From Amylibacter sp. (GTDB taxonomy: Bacteria > Pseudomonadota > Alphaproteobacteria > Rhodobacterales > Rhodobacteraceae), in NCBI GenBank assembly GCA_021775355.1, contig JAJFHZ010000022.1:1-64000 (forward strand): a stretch of DNA of 64,000 nt, written 5' to 3'. Shown here piece after piece: positions 46,116 to 55,508 of the stretch. A model generated the notes under the pieces. It saw only the letters and a list, made by a program, of their open reading frames with translations. It did not search any database and was not told the DNA's origin. Position numbers and translations under genes: made by a program. Every line of letters begins with the position of its first letter. Positions within the stretch are counted from its first letter, which is position 1.

Positions 46116-46195
46116 AGAGGTGCCTTTGATTCATATTTACGGTATGCCAGTCTAATAGGCCTTGGGGGTGCTTGTCGTCAATTACCCAGCGTCGC

Positions 46196-48862
46196 CTAAG
46201 TTTTCGTTGGAATCCAGACTTCGAATGTAGCACCGGATCTGGATGGTATAAAACTGATACTGCCGCCTAAATTTCGTAGGATCTCGGCGCAAATTGACAA
46301 ACCCAACCCGACACCGCTTAAGGCACCACCTGAAGACAGTTTTGAAAATTTCTCAAAGATAATCTCGCTATCACCCTCGGGAATCCCGGGGCCATTGTCG
46401 GAAACGGTCACGATAACCCCATTGGGTTGTTCGTCTACATCCAGTTTGATGATTGGCTTGGGTTTATCATTGTATTTGATTGCGTTGGAGATGAGGTTGA
46501 TAAAGACTTGGGTCAAACGATCTGCATCGGTTAGTAAAATAATGTCAGAAGTCGCTTCAGACAGCCTGATATCCACTTTGGACGCGTTGAAAGAACTTCG
46601 GCTGGATATGATCGATTGTTCTAACATTTCACCCAGATTTTTACGATGCAGGTTTAGTTTAACCTTGCCGCTTTCTAAAAAACTAAGGTCAAGAATATCA
46701 TCCAGAATGCGGGTTAACCGTTGGCTTTCATCGTTGATAATGGATGAAAACCGAGCGAATTGTTTGCGGTCAACATCGTCGTTACTCATTAAAATGGCCG
46801 AAAATGATCGAATGGATGTCATAGGTGTGCGCAATTCATGGCTAACCTGACTTAAAAAATCATCCTTTTGCTGACTAAGTTTAGTTAGTTTGTCATTTGC
46901 GCGCCGCAGTTCTTTTGCTGTAGCGGCCAGCTCTTTCGATTGTTTTTCTAGACGGGCAGAGTATTCCATGACTTGCGCGGTTTCATCTGCAACAGCTATC
47001 AGCTCTTCTACAGAAACAGTTTCCCGACCTGAGATTTGCCCCATCATAGCATGTGCTGTAGCGGCCCCTACGGAGCCGGCAAATTCGCGCTCTAATGTAA
47101 CGATGAATTCAGATGTTGGGTCGGGAAGGCCGTACAATTTCCCCTGCTCCCGCGCTTTTTCTTCAAACAACCGCCCTGCTTGAGCGCGTCCTACAATCCT
47201 TTGTGCCAATACGAATAAATCTTCAGAGGTGGAAATTTGACTGAGCATGTGGTGTTGCGATGAGCGGCCAAACACGTTGATGAACTGAAGTGCCTGAAGG
47301 TTTTCAAGGGGTTTGGGGGTTGTTGTTAAAGATAACGTAATAAAGGCGAGCATGTTTAAAGATATTGACCAAAAAACTGCGTGAACCAGTGGATCGGAAA
47401 TATTTATGCCAAACAAGGCTTGGGGGCGTAATGTAGACAAGCCAAACAGGCCGCTTTGCAGGGTTTCACTTGATAGAATAAAGCTGCCATCAAAGCTTGG
47501 TAGGAACAAGGTGTAAGCCCAAACCGTAAAGCCTACTAAAATTCCCGCTAACGCACCTGACCTAGACGCATTGCGCCAGAACAGTCCAAATAGTAAAGCT
47601 GGTAGAACCTGTGCTACACCCAAAAATGCGATTAGGCCAATAGATGCAAGGGCTGAGGTGCCGCCGGTGAATTGGTAATAAAGATAGCCCAAACCCAAAA
47701 TACCCACGATACTGATACGCCGTGATCTTAGAAGAATAGAACGTACATCATCGCTTTCAGGGTTGCGTGCTTGGGTGCGGCGTAACCAAAGCGGTAAAAC
47801 AATATGGTTGGACACCATTGTTGATAGGGCAATGGCCGCGACAATCACCATAGACGTGGCAGATGAAAACCCGCCCAAGAAAGCGAGTGCAGCTAGGCTT
47901 TCCTGACCCATTGCCAATGGAATAGTTAACACAAACAAGTCAGGGTTTGATCCTTCGGGTAGTATTTCCAAACCTGTGACCGCAATGGGTACCACAAATA
48001 AGCACATTAAAAACAGATATAGCGGAAAGGCCCAACTTGCGGTGGCTAGATGCTTTTCCGCGTCGCTTTCAACCACAACTACCTGAAACATGCGTGGCAG
48101 GCATATAATTGCGGTGGCGGACAGAAACGTCAAAGTTACCCAGCGCGGTGTAAAGGCACCCGTGGCTTCAGGCAGCATCTTTTCGGCATTTATCAAAACC
48201 TCGGATGGGCCGTCAGCCACGAACCAGACCACAAAGATGCCAACGGCAAGAAGGGCGACAAGTTTGACGATTGCTTCCAGTGCGATAGCGGTGACAACAC
48301 CGTGGTGGCGTTCATTGGCGTCCAGATTGCGCGTGCCGAAAACCACGGTAAATGCAGCCAGCCCCATTGCGATTAAGAAGGCGGTAATGGCGGGTGATGG
48401 CGCGTTTGCGTTTGTTTGGGTAAATACTGCGAAACTTAAGCTCAAGGATTGAAGTTGCAAGGCTATGTAAGGTGTGGAACCGATAACCGCCAACAGGGTT
48501 ACGACAACTGCCAACAGGTTGCTTTTACCGTAACGCGATGAAATCAGATCAGCGATGGATGTGATGCGCTGAGTATTGCCGATGCGCACCAGTTTACGTA
48601 ACAGCCACCACCAGCCTATGAAAACTAATGTTGGGCCCAGATAAATCGTTAAGAACTCCAATCCGTTTCGTGCGGCTGATCCAACAGCACCGTAAAATGT
48701 CCAAGCTGTACAGTAGACCGAGATTGATAAGGTATAAACGATCGGGGAATGCAGAAAGTTCAACTTATTCTTAAGCGCCGATTGTTCTGCAATTGCTGCT
48801 ACGATGAACAACATGGTCACATAGATTAGACAAATAGCGACAAGAATATTGAACGATAGCAT
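46196..48862 (-). CDS. SSS-transporter/sensor histidine kinase (CbrA/CrbS type)
   Basis: 888 residues from the ATG at 48862, whose first base is shared with the upstream stop (TAATG). The N-terminal half (about 1-520) is a sodium:solute-symporter-like domain with about 13 transmembrane helices (YTLSISVYCTAWTFYGAVGSA; FLGGFSSATSMVIVA). An STAC-like linker of about 100 residues and a coiled coil (LAATAKELRRANDKLTKLSQQ) follow. The kinase core has His675 in SQVSHELRTPM, N-box LISNAIKYND, G1 SDNGPGIPEG and G2 GVGLGLSI. Relatives (CbrA, CrbS, MxtR) control carbon use; CrbS controls acs. Here acs lies in the facing operon. Confidence 0.88.
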   Translation of the reverse strand: MLSFNILVAICLIYVTMLFIVAAIAEQSALKNKLNFLHSPIVYTLSISVYCTAWTFYGAVGSAARNGLEFLTIYLGPTLVFIGWWWLLRKLVRIGNTQRITSIADLISSRYGKSNLLAVVVTLLAVIGSTPYIALQLQSLSLSFAVFTQTNANAPSPAITAFLIAMGLAAFTVVFGTRNLDANERHHGVVTAIALEAIVKLVALLAVGIFVVWFVADGPSEVLINAEKMLPEATGAFTPRWVTLTFLSATAIICLPRMFQVVVVESDAEKHLATASWAFPLYLFLMCLFVVPIAVTGLEILPEGSNPDLFVLTIPLAMGQESLAALAFLGGFSSATSMVIVAAIALSTMVSNHIVLPLWLRRTQARNPESDDVRSILLRSRRISIVGILGLGYLYYQFTGGTSALASIGLIAFLGVAQVLPALLFGLFWRNASRSGALAGILVGFTVWAYTLFLPSFDGSFILSSETLQSGLFGLSTLRPQALFGINISDPLVHAVFWSISLNMLAFITLSLTTTPKPLENLQALQFINVFGRSSQHHMLSQISTSEDLFVLAQRIVGRAQAGRLFEEKAREQGKLYGLPDPTSEFIVTLEREFAGSVGAATAHAMMGQISGRETVSVEELIAVADETAQVMEYSARLEKQSKELAATAKELRRANDKLTKLSQQKDDFLSQVSHELRTPMTSIRSFSAILMSNDDVDRKQFARFSSIINDESQRLTRILDDILDLSFLESGKVKLNLHRKNLGEMLEQSIISSRSSFNASKVDIRLSEATSDIILLTDADRLTQVFINLISNAIKYNDKPKPIIKLDVDEQPNGVIVTVSDNGPGIPEGDSEIIFEKFSKLSSGGALSGVGLGLSICAEILRNLGGSISFIPSRSGATFEVWIPTKT

Positions 48863-49116
48863 TACTTTTCCCGTATTTCCGGAATAAGTACACGCGATAG
48901 AATAAACGCGGCCGCGATTAGAACTGCCCAAACTCCAAAAATGAACAGTAGCGTACTTGTTAAGGACGAGGTTTCATTACCAATTGTAAATGATCGCAGA
49001 ATGGGCGTCAGCAGCAATATGACACCAACAATGGGCAGTATCAGGGCAACTTCGCGTTTTTTGCGGCTGCGCCTGGTTTTTTTATTCGCAGCGTCGAAGG
49101 ATTGTTTTTCACTCAT
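48862..49116 (-). CDS. Small two-helix membrane protein next to the SSS kinase
   Basis: 84 residues. A very basic N terminus (KKTRRSRKKREV, residues 12-23) is followed by two hydrophobic helices (about 24-41 and 53-73). No known motif. Its start overlaps the response-regulator stop and its own stop shares one base with the kinase start, so all three are translationally coupled. Size and topology recall the small subunits of some sodium/solute symporters, but the sequence does not resemble DUF4212. A role as accessory subunit of the SSS-like sensor is inferred from position only. Confidence 0.72.
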   Translation of the reverse strand: MSEKQSFDAANKKTRRSRKKREVALILPIVGVILLLTPILRSFTIGNETSSLTSTLLFIFGVWAVLIAAAFILSRVLIPEIREK

Positions 49117-49481
49117 TTGCCTAAAAGCCTGTGAACATTCTGGATGATTTCCTTGTTTGCGAATGGCTTTGTCATGAACAGGCTGACACCTGCCTGCTCT
49201 GCGGCCGCCCGGTCTTTCTTCTGGCCTTTGGCTGTGAGCATTAAAACGGGCAGGCTTGTGAAAGCATCCATTGCGCGCAAATCTTCCAAGATTTGCATGC
49301 CACTTCTATTGGGTAGCATCATATCCAAGATTACTAAGTCAGGCTTGGTGGATTGAATATACTCCACGCAACCTTTTCCATCTGTGAATGTAGACACCTT
49401 TAGTCTCTCACGCTTTAGCAAGAAAGATAGAGCCTCTAAGATAAATGGTTCGTCTTCGACGATCAGTACTGATTTTCGCAC
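49113..49481 (-). CDS. Stand-alone receiver-domain response regulator
   Basis: 122 residues when started at GTG 49481, which has a perfect AGGGAGG ribosome site; a longer frame from 49538 adds non-conserved residues. It is a complete CheY-like receiver: acidic pair in VLIVEDEPFI, phospho-acceptor Asp in LVILDMMLPNRSG, Thr in VLMLTAKG and Lys in FMTKPFANKE. No output domain follows. It is the natural partner of the kinase two genes downstream but cannot bind DNA itself, unlike CrbR. Confidence 0.85.
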   Translation of the reverse strand: MRKSVLIVEDEPFILEALSFLLKRERLKVSTFTDGKGCVEYIQSTKPDLVILDMMLPNRSGMQILEDLRAMDAFTSLPVLMLTAKGQKKDRAAAEQAGVSLFMTKPFANKEIIQNVHRLLGK

Positions 49482-49544
49482 GTATCCCTCCCTAAAGACG
49501 CGACGTTTGCAGCTTAGAATGATTCCGTTTTTAGGCAAGCATGA

Positions 49545-50840
49545 TTATTGAAGTAAATATTTTGCCCTGCGTGCTTCACAATTGACGCGCGGACATACGG
49601 AACATTGCAGGCCAACGGCCAGATTGGGTTGCAGGGCAATTTCGGGTTTGGTGAGGAACATTTCATAATCGGGTGTGAAAACCATAATTGCAGTTGTTCG
49701 TGATGGTAGGCCAATAGTATTTTGATCCACATATTGCGTCAGTGAATAAGTCAAAAACCGCTCTCCTGTTGGTGTATTGATAAACGCTTTGATGGGTTGA
49801 AGCGGTTGGCTAAGGCTTCGGTATATTGGCCACAAAGGGCAAGCACTGCCATATCTGGGTAATGCTAATGTGGGAAGTTGCTTACGGAAAATCACAGCAC
49901 CTGAGCCATCGCATTCCATGATGCCAAACCGCGGAATTTCATCATGCTTCGGCAAATGGGCAAGGCGGCGCAGAACTACACTTAATGACACATTCAATTT
50001 TTGGGACAGCACAACGGGATCGTATTTGTATGTCTTTGCGGCGCTCAGGAAATCGTCAATCGGAAGTTTCCGGATAATAGCACTATAGCGCACCAAAGTG
50101 TCTATGGCTTCATCTTCGTCGGCTTTTGGTAAATTCAGGCGCGCGGTATAATCAGCTGGCGAAATGAAGTTCCCTTCTAGTTGTTGTATGAAAAAGTCGT
50201 TTTTTTCAAGAATGGCTTCAGCGGGGGCGGAATCGCTTGATATGCCATCCTCTTGGGTGCTGGGCTCAAAATGTTGCAAAATATCCGCTGCGGTTTGCGC
50301 CAGTTTTTCAGTTTCGGTTAAAAGGTTTGAAAGGAAACGGTTTTTTAAAGCGACGGTTATATCTTGATCATCAGACAGGATTTCAGCAGTGGATTTTATA
50401 GTTGTTATATTTGAAAGCATCAGGTGCATCGCTTCTGAAAAGAACGGATCACTGTTCATTTGGTCTGTTACTGCTTGCAGCGTTTCATCTTGCACCTTGG
50501 CGCGGTCAAACTGTCGACCAATCAATCTGGCAAAACCGTGGAACCGTGCGATAAACTCTTCGGTTTTATCAACCTCACAGGCAATCGCTGGCACCATTGC
50601 GGCAGCTTGTTTCACCCGCCCGACAAGGGCCTGATCGGCCCCTTCGATGAAGCTGCGTGGGTCAACCTCTAAAACCCGCGCCAGAGCCAGTAAGGTTTTG
50701 CCACCGATTCCCCGTCGATTATGTTCGATTAAGTTTAGATAAGACGCGGAAATACCCGCTTGCTTTGCAAGGGCTGCTTGGCTGATCTTTTTTGACCGGC
50801 GATTTTCACGAATACGTGTTCCCAGTAAGCTGCGAGGCAT
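49545..50840 (-). CDS. ScfR-type XRE regulator (short-chain acyl-CoA responsive)
   Basis: 431 residues. The N-terminal XRE domain has QAALAKQAGISASYLNLIEH (residues 21-40). The long middle part ends in the DUF2083/ScfR C-terminal domain with YGSACPLWPIYRSL and the Cys cluster CSVCPRVNCEARRAKYLL. In the family, members (RamB, PrpR/MccR) regulate acetate, propionate and glyoxylate genes and sense acyl-CoA. It is the first gene of the minus-strand regulatory operon, facing the transporter-acs operon across 212 AT-rich bases that hold several palindromes. Confidence 0.88.
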   Translation of the reverse strand: MPRSLLGTRIRENRRSKKISQAALAKQAGISASYLNLIEHNRRGIGGKTLLALARVLEVDPRSFIEGADQALVGRVKQAAAMVPAIACEVDKTEEFIARFHGFARLIGRQFDRAKVQDETLQAVTDQMNSDPFFSEAMHLMLSNITTIKSTAEILSDDQDITVALKNRFLSNLLTETEKLAQTAADILQHFEPSTQEDGISSDSAPAEAILEKNDFFIQQLEGNFISPADYTARLNLPKADEDEAIDTLVRYSAIIRKLPIDDFLSAAKTYKYDPVVLSQKLNVSLSVVLRRLAHLPKHDEIPRFGIMECDGSGAVIFRKQLPTLALPRYGSACPLWPIYRSLSQPLQPIKAFINTPTGERFLTYSLTQYVDQNTIGLPSRTTAIMVFTPDYEMFLTKPEIALQPNLAVGLQCSVCPRVNCEARRAKYLLQ

Positions 50841-50881
50841 ATTTTCTTTTCCTTTAATTTTAAACGAAAATATTTGTTTTA

Positions 50882-50928
50882 GTAAATATATTTACTTTTT
50901 ATTGATATGTAAATTTAAAATATTTACA
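50882..50928. promoter_or_regulatory. Paired palindromes in the divergent regulator/transporter promoter
   Basis: GTAAATATATTTAC (50882-50895) is a perfect 14-bp palindrome. TGTAAAT-N7-ATTTACA (50908-50928) repeats the same half-site GTAAAT with wider spacing. Four copies of GTAAAT in 47 bases near the start of the ScfR-type gene suggest autoregulation by that protein. Very AT-rich context makes chance symmetry more likely. Confidence 0.5.
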
Positions 50929-50953
50929 AAATAAACAAATAAAATCAGTTGTT

Positions 50954-50983
50954 TATTGCAATAGTTGCTGTTTGCCCTATTCT
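50954..50983 (+). promoter_or_regulatory. Candidate promoter with TATTGCAATA palindrome before the transporter operon
   Basis: TTGCAA (50956-50961) and TATTCT (50978-50983) are 16 bases apart. The -35 lies in the perfect palindrome TATTGCAATA (50954-50963), which resembles the TTTGCAAA-type sites reported for ScfR relatives. The site would be well placed for control of the operon that ends in acs. Confidence 0.4.
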
Positions 50984-51010
50984 AACGAGGTCGAATGACA
51001 CTGGCACGGC

Positions 51011-51039
51011 GTTCTAGGAGGAGCAGATCGTGCTAGAAC
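51011..51039 (+). promoter_or_regulatory. Leader hairpin with decoy ribosome site
   Basis: GTTCTAG (51011-51017) and CTAGAAC (51033-51039) can pair around a 15-base loop. A GGAGGAG site overlapping the stem and loop precedes GTG 51030 in another frame, while the real gene uses GGGAGG and ATG 51053. The hairpin may modulate translation of the abundant binding protein. Confidence 0.35.
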
Positions 51040-51052
51040 ATGGGAGGAATCT

Positions 51053-52390
51053 ATGTCTAAATTTACTCGTCGTGGTTTGCTTAAATCCAGTGCTGTTATG
51101 GGCGCTGGTCTTGCAATGCCCACACTTATTACAAGTCCTGTTGCTGCGTATACAAACGAGCCAACAGGCGGTTCAGTTACACTGGGCTTTAACGTTCCAC
51201 AAACAGGTCCATATGCGGATGAGGGTAGCGATGAGCTACGTGCATATAAACTGGCTGTAGAGCATCTGAATGGCGGCGGCGACGGCGGCATGATGAATAC
51301 GTTCACATCAAAAGCGCTTAAGGGTAATGGTATCCTTGGCAAGAAAGTTGAATTTGTAACGGGTGACACACAGACAAAATCTGATGCGGCACGTGCTTCT
51401 GCAAAATCAATGATCGAAAAAGACGGTGCCATTATGATTACCGGCGGTTCATCTTCCGGTGTTGCTGTTGCTGTGCAAGGTTTGTGTCAGGAAGCTGGCG
51501 TTATCTTTATGGCAGGTCTTACGCATTCAAACGACACAACAGGTAAAGATAAGAAAGCGAACGGTTTCCGTCACTTCTTTAACGCCTATATGTCTGGTGC
51601 AGCTTTGGCACCTGTGCTTGCCAACGCATACGGTAAGGAACGTAAAGCTTATCACCTGACTGCTGACTATACTTGGGGCTGGACACAGCAAGAGTCTATG
51701 CAGCAAGCAACTGAAGGTGTGGGCTGGGAAACCGTCAACACTGTATTGACACCGCTTGCGACAACAGACTTCTCGTCTTATATCGCGCCTGTGTTGAATT
51801 CTGGTGCCGATGTTTTGATCCTGAACCACTACGGCGGAAACATGATCAACTCTTTGACATCTGCAGTTCAGTTTGGCCTGCGTGACAAGCAAGTGAACGG
51901 CAAGAACTTCGAAATCGTTGTTCCATTGTATTCCGAGTTGATGGCTAAAGGTGCTGGTGCGAACATTAAAGGTGTGTTCGGGTCAACAAACTGGTCATGG
52001 ACACTTGGCGATGAAGGCACAAAAGCATTCGTTAAATCGTTTGGCGAAAAATATGGCTTCCCGCCATCAAATGCTGCCCAAACTGTTTATGCACAAACAC
52101 TGCTTTATGCGGATGCTTGTGAACGTGCTGGTACATTTAACCCATGTGGCATCGGCGAAGCGCTTGAAGGCTTTGAATTCGATGGCTTGGGTAATGGCCC
52201 AACGCTTTATCGTAAAGAAGACCACCAGTGCTTCAAAGACGTGCTGGTTATGCAGGGTAAAGAAGACCCAGCTAACGAATATGACGCTTTGGAAATCGTG
52301 GAAATCACACCACGTGCACAGGTTGAATATGCACCGGATCACCGGATGTTTGCAGGTGGTTCTTTGGGTAAATGTAACCCGGGCGCATAA
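51053..52390 (+). CDS. Tat-exported ABC substrate-binding protein (Liv family)
   Basis: 445 residues. The signal FTRRGLLKSSAVMGAGLAMP has the twin-arginine motif, unusual for a Liv-type binding protein and implying folding before export. The mature protein starts near AYTNEPTGGS and carries the fold of the urea/amide/branched-chain binding group (NVPQTGPYADEGSDELRAYK; ADYTWGWTQQESMQQA). A strong GGGAGG precedes the ATG. It heads the operon that ends with acs, so a short carboxylate or its precursor is a possible ligand; this is inference from context. Confidence 0.87.
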   Translation: MSKFTRRGLLKSSAVMGAGLAMPTLITSPVAAYTNEPTGGSVTLGFNVPQTGPYADEGSDELRAYKLAVEHLNGGGDGGMMNTFTSKALKGNGILGKKVEFVTGDTQTKSDAARASAKSMIEKDGAIMITGGSSSGVAVAVQGLCQEAGVIFMAGLTHSNDTTGKDKKANGFRHFFNAYMSGAALAPVLANAYGKERKAYHLTADYTWGWTQQESMQQATEGVGWETVNTVLTPLATTDFSSYIAPVLNSGADVLILNHYGGNMINSLTSAVQFGLRDKQVNGKNFEIVVPLYSELMAKGAGANIKGVFGSTNWSWTLGDEGTKAFVKSFGEKYGFPPSNAAQTVYAQTLLYADACERAGTFNPCGIGEALEGFEFDGLGNGPTLYRKEDHQCFKDVLVMQGKEDPANEYDALEIVEITPRAQVEYAPDHRMFAGGSLGKCNPGA

Positions 52391-52408
52391 ATCGCTTTAA
52401 ACCTAGTT

Positions 52409-52433
52409 GACCACGCCTTTAAAGGGCGTGGTC
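52409..52433 (+). other. Stem-loop after the binding-protein gene
   Basis: GACCACGCC pairs with GGCGTGGTC around TTTAAAG, followed by TTTATC. The 9-bp GC-rich stem 18 bases after the stop resembles the hairpin at 9801 in the other Liv-type operon. It is likely a partial terminator or stabiliser that keeps binding protein in excess over permease. Confidence 0.6.
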
Positions 52434-52489
52434 TTTATCAAGTGTCCTTAAGAATGGCACTGTAACCATTATATTCTGGGGAACAGGAT

Positions 52490-53536
52490 ATGGACTCGCT
52501 CCTACTTCAAATACTTAATGGCTTAGACAAAGGCAGTGCTTATGCGCTGATCGCTTTGGGCCTTACACTTATTTTCGGCACGTTGGGCGTTGTAAATTTT
52601 GCGCATGGTGCGCTGTTTATGATTGGTGCTTTTTGTGCCGTGACGTTTAGCCGAATTTTGAACATATCAAAGGTAACGCTGGATCCGGAAAAGACGAACT
52701 TTCTGGGAAAACCTTTAGAGATCAAAACACCTTATGTTGTTGATTGGTTTGGAGATGCTACAGGTTCTGCTATTATAGATTGGGCGGTTCCTTTGGCAAT
52801 TTTGTTTGCCATTCCCGTTATGTTGTTGATTGGCTATGTAATGGAGCGCGGCTTGATCAAGCATTTCTATAAACGCCCCCATGCAGATCAAATCCTTGTA
52901 ACCTTTGGTCTTGCGATTGTTGTCGGCGAGCTGGTGAAAGCGTCTTACGGCGCTAATCCGATTCCAACGCCTGCGCCTGATGTGTTTCGCGGATCATACG
53001 ATTTCGGGGTTCTAATGGGAATGGACCCTAATGCCGTTATTTATCCGTTCTGGCGTCTGATCTATTTCGGTTTCTCTACTGTAATTATTGCGGCGGTCTT
53101 CGCCTTTCTGCAGTTCACTACATTTGGGATGGTTGTGCGTGCAGGTATGGCAGATCGCGAAACCGTTGGCCTGCTGGGTATCAACATCGACAAACGTTTT
53201 ACTTTTATGTTTGGTATTGCTGCTGCTGTCGCGGGCTTGGCTGGTGTGATGTACACGCCGATCAATTCACCCGATTACAATATGGGAATGAATTTCCTTG
53301 TGTTGAGCTTTGTTGTGGTTGTAGTCGGGGGCATGGGCAGCTTGCCCGGTGCTGTTTTGGCAGGTTTCATGCTGGGTATTTTGGAAAGCTTTGCATCCAT
53401 GAACGAAGTGAAAGCTTTCTTTGAGGCACTCTACTTGCCCTCCATCGACCAAATTGTAATCTACCTAGTCGCCATCATTGTGCTTTTAGTCAGACCACGT
53501 GGTTTGATGGGCCGTGCTGGCGTGATGGAGGAATAA
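52490..53536 (+). CDS. ABC transporter permease, LivH type (second system)
   Basis: 348 residues, about eight transmembrane helices. Family start LLLQILNGLDKGSAYALIALG and LIFGTLGVVNFAHGALFMIG; a 45-residue insert with charged residues (about 63-110) between helices 2 and 3 is longer than in LivH. GGMGSLPGAVLAGFMLG near 285 is the ATPase contact. The next gene starts at the base after its stop. Confidence 0.9.
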   Translation: MDSLLLQILNGLDKGSAYALIALGLTLIFGTLGVVNFAHGALFMIGAFCAVTFSRILNISKVTLDPEKTNFLGKPLEIKTPYVVDWFGDATGSAIIDWAVPLAILFAIPVMLLIGYVMERGLIKHFYKRPHADQILVTFGLAIVVGELVKASYGANPIPTPAPDVFRGSYDFGVLMGMDPNAVIYPFWRLIYFGFSTVIIAAVFAFLQFTTFGMVVRAGMADRETVGLLGINIDKRFTFMFGIAAAVAGLAGVMYTPINSPDYNMGMNFLVLSFVVVVVGGMGSLPGAVLAGFMLGILESFASMNEVKAFFEALYLPSIDQIVIYLVAIIVLLVRPRGLMGRAGVMEE

Positions 53537-54742
53537 ATGAATACTATTTCTAAAAATGATAAAGCATTGCTAATGTTTGTTGGTATTGTTGCTGTGCTGG
53601 CACCGTTTCTTTTGAATCCGTTTCCAGCGGATTCCGCGATGGCACAGTTTAATGCGGGCTACCCTGACTTGATGCAGCGGTTTGCAATTTTCGGAATCCT
53701 GGCGATTGGGTTTAATATCCTGTTTGGGTTGACGGGCTATCTGTCCTTCGGCCATGCGGCCTTCTTGGGTGTGGGATCATATTCTGCTGTTTGGATGCTG
53801 AAACTGCTGACGATGAATATCATCCCGGCCTTGATCCTGTCGGTTATTATTGCTGGTCTGTTTTCGTTGCTGATAGGGTTTATATCGTTGCGACGTTCAG
53901 GAATTTACTTTTCCATTCTAACGCTGGCCTTTGCACAGATGAGCTTTTCACTGGCCTATTCCGTGCTAACACCGATAACAAATGGTGAAACTGGTTTGCA
54001 GTTAACTCTGGACGATCCACGGATTTTAGATGCGGCAAACACAACGGGTAATCTGCCGGTGACGGGGCTGTTCGGCCTTGAAATGCGTGATACATTTACT
54101 TTGGATATCGGGGCATGGGCATTTCAGTTCAATATTGGCTACTATGTCTGTGCTGCATTCCTGTTACTGGCTTTCTATCTGTCAATCCGGATATTTCGCT
54201 CGCCTTTCGGCTTGATGCTGCGGGCGATTAAAACCAACCAGACCCGGTTGAATTACACGGGCCTGAACTCACGTCCCTACACGCTTGCTGCATTTGTAAT
54301 TTCTGGCATGTATGCAGGTCTTGCAGGTGGTTTGATGGCTTCTATGGATCCATTGGCAGGGGCGGAGAGAATGCAGTGGACTGCATCTGGCGAGATCGTT
54401 TTGATGACCATTCTGGGTGGTACAGGTACATTGCTCGGCCCGGTTTTGGGCGCGGGTTTCATTAAATACTTCGAAAATATCTTTTCAAAGATCAACGAAA
54501 GCGTTTTGCACGGCTGGTTCTCACTTCTGCCAGATGGTTTGGAAAATGTGATTGTCTGGGTTTTGCACTTCTTTGTTGGCAAAGGTTGGCACCTGACGCT
54601 TGGTCTGATGTTCATGTTGATCGTGACCTTCTTGCCGGGTGGTCTTATGGAAGGGTGGACCCGCATTCGAAATAAAATTCGGGGTGACAAAGGTGGTGGC
54701 GCAAGCCCTTCATCTGATGCCGCCACGACGCCTGCTGAATAG
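53537..54742 (+). CDS. ABC transporter permease, LivM type (second system)
   Basis: 401 residues, about ten transmembrane helices: [21 protein letters not shown] near 55 and [19 protein letters not shown] near 295. Extra parts compared with LivM are an extended region near 325-355 (the stretch with [19 protein letters not shown]) and a polar C-terminal tail with [17 protein letters not shown]. Both occur in the urea-type permeases. It is contiguous with the LivH-type gene. Confidence 0.9.
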   Translation: MNTISKNDKALLMFVGIVAVLAPFLLNPFPADSAMAQFNAGYPDLMQRFAIFGILAIGFNILFGLTGYLSFGHAAFLGVGSYSAVWMLKLLTMNIIPALILSVIIAGLFSLLIGFISLRRSGIYFSILTLAFAQMSFSLAYSVLTPITNGETGLQLTLDDPRILDAANTTGNLPVTGLFGLEMRDTFTLDIGAWAFQFNIGYYVCAAFLLLAFYLSIRIFRSPFGLMLRAIKTNQTRLNYTGLNSRPYTLAAFVISGMYAGLAGGLMASMDPLAGAERMQWTASGEIVLMTILGGTGTLLGPVLGAGFIKYFENIFSKINESVLHGWFSLLPDGLENVIVWVLHFFVGKGWHLTLGLMFMLIVTFLPGGLMEGWTRIRNKIRGDKGGGASPSSDAATTPAE

Positions 54743-54752
54743 GAGTGATAAA

Positions 54753-55508
54753 ATGGGAATTTTAGAAGTTCAAAATGTGAACAAAAGCTTCGGTGGCCTG
54801 AAAGCGTTGCAAAACGTGAATCTTGATATTGAGGAAGGTACCATTCATGCAATTATCGGCCCCAATGGTGCGGGTAAATCGACTTTGCTGAATTGCTTTG
54901 TTGGGAAACTGATCCCGGATACGGGTACCGTAATGTTTGACGGGCATTCTTTATTGGGGCGCAAGCCGCATGAGATCAACCAGATCGGCGTTAGTCGTGT
55001 GTTTCAAACACCGGAGATTTTCAGTGACCTGACGGTTGCTGAAAACGTATTGATCCCGTGTTTTGCAAAACGTGACGGGGCCTTTACCCTGAACGCTTTG
55101 GCACGAGTTTCAGGTGAGACAGATGTGCGCGAAAAGGCTGAACAGATGCTGATTGATGTCAGTATGCAGGATAAAAAAGACATGATTGCATCATCCTTGT
55201 CACGCGGTGACAAGCGCCGTTTGGAAATGGCAATGTGTCTGTCACAAGACCCTAAACTTTTGCTGTTGGATGAACCCACAGCGGGTATGGCGCGGGCGGA
55301 CACTAACAACACAATTGAATTGTTGGCTGAGATCCAGGAAAGGCGCCACATTACAATGGCCGTGATCGAACATGACATGCATGTTGTGTTCTCGCTGGCA
55401 CAAAAAATCAGTGTCCTTGCACAAGGAACTGTAATCGTGGAAGATTTACCTGAAAATATCAAAGGCCACCCAAAGGTACAAGAAGCGTACTTGGGTGTGG
55501 CCACCTAA
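54753..55508 (+). CDS. ABC transporter ATPase, LivG type (second system)
   Basis: 251 residues from the ATG at 54753 behind AGGAG; a longer frame within the permease gene is unlikely. Walker [11 protein letters not shown], LivG-type FQTPEIFSDLTVAENV, signature LSRGDKRRLEMA (variant), Walker B LLLLDEPTAG and the switch His in VIEHDMHVVF. Its stop shares a base with the next start. Confidence 0.9.
   Translation: MGILEVQNVNKSFGGLKALQNVNLDIEEGTIHAIIGPNGAGKSTLLNCFVGKLIPDTGTVMFDGHSLLGRKPHEINQIGVSRVFQTPEIFSDLTVAENVLIPCFAKRDGAFTLNALARVSGETDVREKAEQMLIDVSMQDKKDMIASSLSRGDKRRLEMAMCLSQDPKLLLLDEPTAGMARADTNNTIELLAEIQERRHITMAVIEHDMHVVFSLAQKISVLAQGTVIVEDLPENIKGHPKVQEAYLGVAT

Noticed and set aside
51030..51260. 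76-codon frame starting at GTG 51030 with a good GGAGGAG ribosome site
   Set aside because: It overlaps the binding-protein gene in another frame and has no protein-like features; kept only as a possible decoy or regulatory start.
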